Source of the DNA: Bacteroidota bacterium
GTDB lineage: Bacteria > Bacteroidota > Bacteroidia > Cytophagales > Cyclobacteriaceae
Direction of reading: 5' to 3'
NCBI GenBank assembly: GCA_003242315.1
Contig: QGUY01000056.1
Span: 1-17,098, forward strand
DNA: 17,098 bases
The notes under the pieces were generated by a model. That model had not been told where the DNA came from. It saw only the letters and a list, made by a program, of their open reading frames with translations, and searched no databases. Each line of letters opens with the position of its first letter. Position 1 is the first letter of the stretch. This document shows positions 15,793-17,098 of this stretch, in pieces. A program made the position numbers and the translations under genes.

Positions 15793-16376
15793 CCAGCATG
15801 AACATAATTCGACCGCGCAGCGGCGTGGCGTTTGTGCTCAAACAAGGCGAACGCCTTCGAATTATGGATATCGAAGGAGAACAGGTATCCGACCTGATCT
15901 GTTTCAACCTTCACGATCCTCGCGAGGTGCTTTCGTCGGGGCGTACGATCGATTACGCCAGTACAATATTCCTGACAGCCGGTCACTCGTTCTATTCCAA
16001 TCGCAGCAACGTGATGTTCGACATGGTGGAGGACACCGTAGGACGACACGATTTTCTTCTTAGTCCTTGCAGTGCGGAAATGTTTCGCAAGTTGTACGGC
16101 GATACGAATCCCCATCGCGGGTGCTTCGGCAACCTGGCAGCGGCATTGGCGGAGTTTGGTATCGCTCCGGATGCGATTCCCGTATGCTTCAATGTTTTTA
16201 TGCATGTCACTGTTAACCCTGATACCGGACGAATTGAAGTACGGCCGCCAAAAAGTCGGGCCGGCGACTACGTTGTGCTTGAAGCTCGCATGGACCTCAT
16301 CGTTGGCCTAACAGCGTGCTCAGCTGGCATGACCAACAACTTTTCCTACAAACCGATGGGATACCAGGTGTACTGA
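15768..16376 (+). CDS. DUF1989 (urea carboxylase-associated / carboxyguanidine deiminase-like) protein
   Basis: 202 residues from ATG 15768, overlapping the YqcI/YcgG gene by 25 bp; ATG 15798, 6 bp after that gene's stop, gives 192 residues and is also possible. DUF1989 features: GERLRIMDIEGEQVSDLICF (27-46), HDFLLSPC (94-101), HRGCFGNLAAAL (116-127), FNVFMHVTV (141-149), GDYVVLEARMDLIVGLTAC (166-184). Likely metal or active-site residues are H94, C101, H116, C119, N122, N142 and C184. From family knowledge, DUF1989 pairs formerly called urea amidolyase-associated proteins are the subunits of carboxyguanidine deiminase (CgdAB) in guanidine breakdown. Here there is a single DUF1989 gene and no carboxylase or allophanate hydrolase beside it, so a role in the ATP-grasp/N-oxygenase pathway is more likely than guanidine catabolism. 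Confidence 0.9.
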   Translation: MSTTKEILTSMNIIRPRSGVAFVLKQGERLRIMDIEGEQVSDLICFNLHDPREVLSSGRTIDYASTIFLTAGHSFYSNRSNVMFDMVEDTVGRHDFLLSPCSAEMFRKLYGDTNPHRGCFGNLAAALAEFGIAPDAIPVCFNVFMHVTVNPDTGRIEVRPPKSRAGDYVVLEARMDLIVGLTACSAGMTNNFSYKPMGYQVY

Positions 16377-16494
16377 CGGCGACTGGCGAAAGCACATTTA
16401 AGGGATGAACTTCACTGTTATGGTCGAAAAATAAAAAAGTGACCCTTTACAGTCCCGGCTTTTTCATTCACATTGGGACGCCAGCTAATGTGAT

Positions 16495-17004
16495 ATGAAA
16501 TGGTTTGAAAGAAAGTTCGACTTCAGTTTCGGAATGGAGCAGTTTGAGCCGCTGATGGCGCGGTTGCGCAACGGACCCGCGGCCTTTGCGTCCGTTGTCG
16601 AAACAATCCCCGCTGATGTGTTGGAAACAAAACCCGACGGCAAGTGGTCTATTAAGGAACACATTGGGCATATCTTCGTGCTCGAGCCACTATGGCAGAT
16701 TCGATTCGACGACATACGAAACAATAAGCCCGTCATGACGCCAGCAGACCTTAACAACCGCGCCACGGATGAAGGAGGATTCAATGCGGTCCACATCGAT
16801 GAACTCCTCGAACGACTCCGTCAGGAAAGAAGCCGTACCATCGCACTGCTATCATCGCTTGGTGGTAATGATTTCAACGGAGTCTCGTTACACCCCAGGT
16901 TGCAAAAGGAAATGCGCGTGATTGATTTGATGTATTTCGTCGCAGAACACGATGACCACCACTTGAATGCAATTCAGAATATCTCCGCAACGGAGAGGAA
17001 TTGA
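16495..17004 (+). CDS. DinB-like metal-binding four-helix protein
   Basis: A 169-residue DinB/YfiT-like helical bundle protein. The start of the second helix carries KWSIKEHIGHIFVLEPLW (50-67), the classical DinB motif with a metal-ligand candidate at H56 or H59. The C-terminus has FVAEHDDHHLNAI (148-160), giving H152 and H155/H156 as the other ligands. The family includes DNA-damage-induced proteins and thiol-dependent metalloenzymes of diverse activity; no specific reaction can be assigned. It stands alone, 118 bp after the DUF1989 gene. Just before it, GTCCC (16452-16456) and GGGAC (16475-16479) form a weak inverted repeat. ATG 16495 is supported by the immediate start of helix 1 (MKWFERKFDFSF). 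Confidence 0.9.
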   Translation: MKWFERKFDFSFGMEQFEPLMARLRNGPAAFASVVETIPADVLETKPDGKWSIKEHIGHIFVLEPLWQIRFDDIRNNKPVMTPADLNNRATDEGGFNAVHIDELLERLRQERSRTIALLSSLGGNDFNGVSLHPRLQKEMRVIDLMYFVAEHDDHHLNAIQNISATERN

Positions 17005-17098
17005 ACATTAAACACCGACATACCTATGGTTTTTTATACAAATCCCGAAGCAAACGAAAGGACCTCCACACTTTAAGCCGGCTTTATCTTTAAAAAAA
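17005..17098. other. Window end, no gene
   Basis: The last 94 bp hold no gene beyond a 16-codon open frame at 17023. A 10-bp palindrome AAGCCGGCTT sits about 20 bp before the final A7 run and could mark the end of the DinB-like transcript. Confidence 0.4.

Noticed and set aside
15768..16376. DUF1989 gene as part of a guanidine-degradation operon
   Set aside because: No guanidine carboxylase, allophanate hydrolase, second DUF1989 gene or guanidine riboswitch motif is visible around it.

Overview
The window most likely comes from a member of the Bacteroidota. Genes lack convincing Shine-Dalgarno sequences. Base composition is moderate, roughly half G+C by eye. The gene families (a soluble poly-HAMP hybrid kinase, FAD-Rieske oxidoreductases, a disordered acidic protein ending in SLGGD-like motifs, DUF72, DoxX-like, DinB-like) are typical of free-living Cytophagales/Chitinophagales-type genomes. 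The phylum is an inference; there is no rRNA or marker gene. The window has little clear space before the first ATG and ends in a poly-A run, so it may be a whole contig.

Layout. (1) 14-1561: a FAD oxidoreductase with a C-terminal Rieske domain whose last 30 or so residues look scrambled. (2) 1850-8473: a signalling unit of two genes 9 bp apart. The first is a ~1777-residue soluble hybrid histidine kinase (seven exact 92-residue HAMP-type repeats, GAF, coiled coil, HisKA, HATPase, three receiver domains). The second is a receiver-histidine kinase. (3) 8516-9819: a YihY/BrkB membrane protein and, convergently, a 19-cysteine cytosolic copper-storage (Csp3-like) protein. (4) 10123-10778: a well-formed TPP (thiamine pyrophosphate) riboswitch, a strong UUCG-capped hairpin, then a small disordered acidic protein with no recognisable thiamine role. 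(5) 10891-13157: a second, intact FAD-Rieske oxidoreductase closely followed by a DUF72 protein. (6) 13162-13749: a frameshifted gene remnant and a convergent DoxX-like membrane protein. (7) 13975-16376: a tight three-gene operon of an ATP-grasp ligase, a YqcI/YcgG-family haem N-oxygenase-like protein and a DUF1989 protein. (8) 16495-17004: a DinB-like protein.

How it fits together. Regions 1-5 look like a stress/redox accessory region: sensor kinases, metal storage, redox enzymes. The two most interesting items are the TPP riboswitch placed in front of a gene not known to be involved in thiamine metabolism, and the ATP-grasp/YqcI-YcgG/DUF1989 operon. Two of the families in that operon have characterised members acting on guanidino or amidine-like nitrogen (GntA and RohS; carboxyguanidine deiminase CgdAB), so it is a candidate small-molecule pathway of undescribed product. 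Several coding disruptions (the Rieske tail, and the A7 frameshift at 13246) could be real decay or assembly indels.
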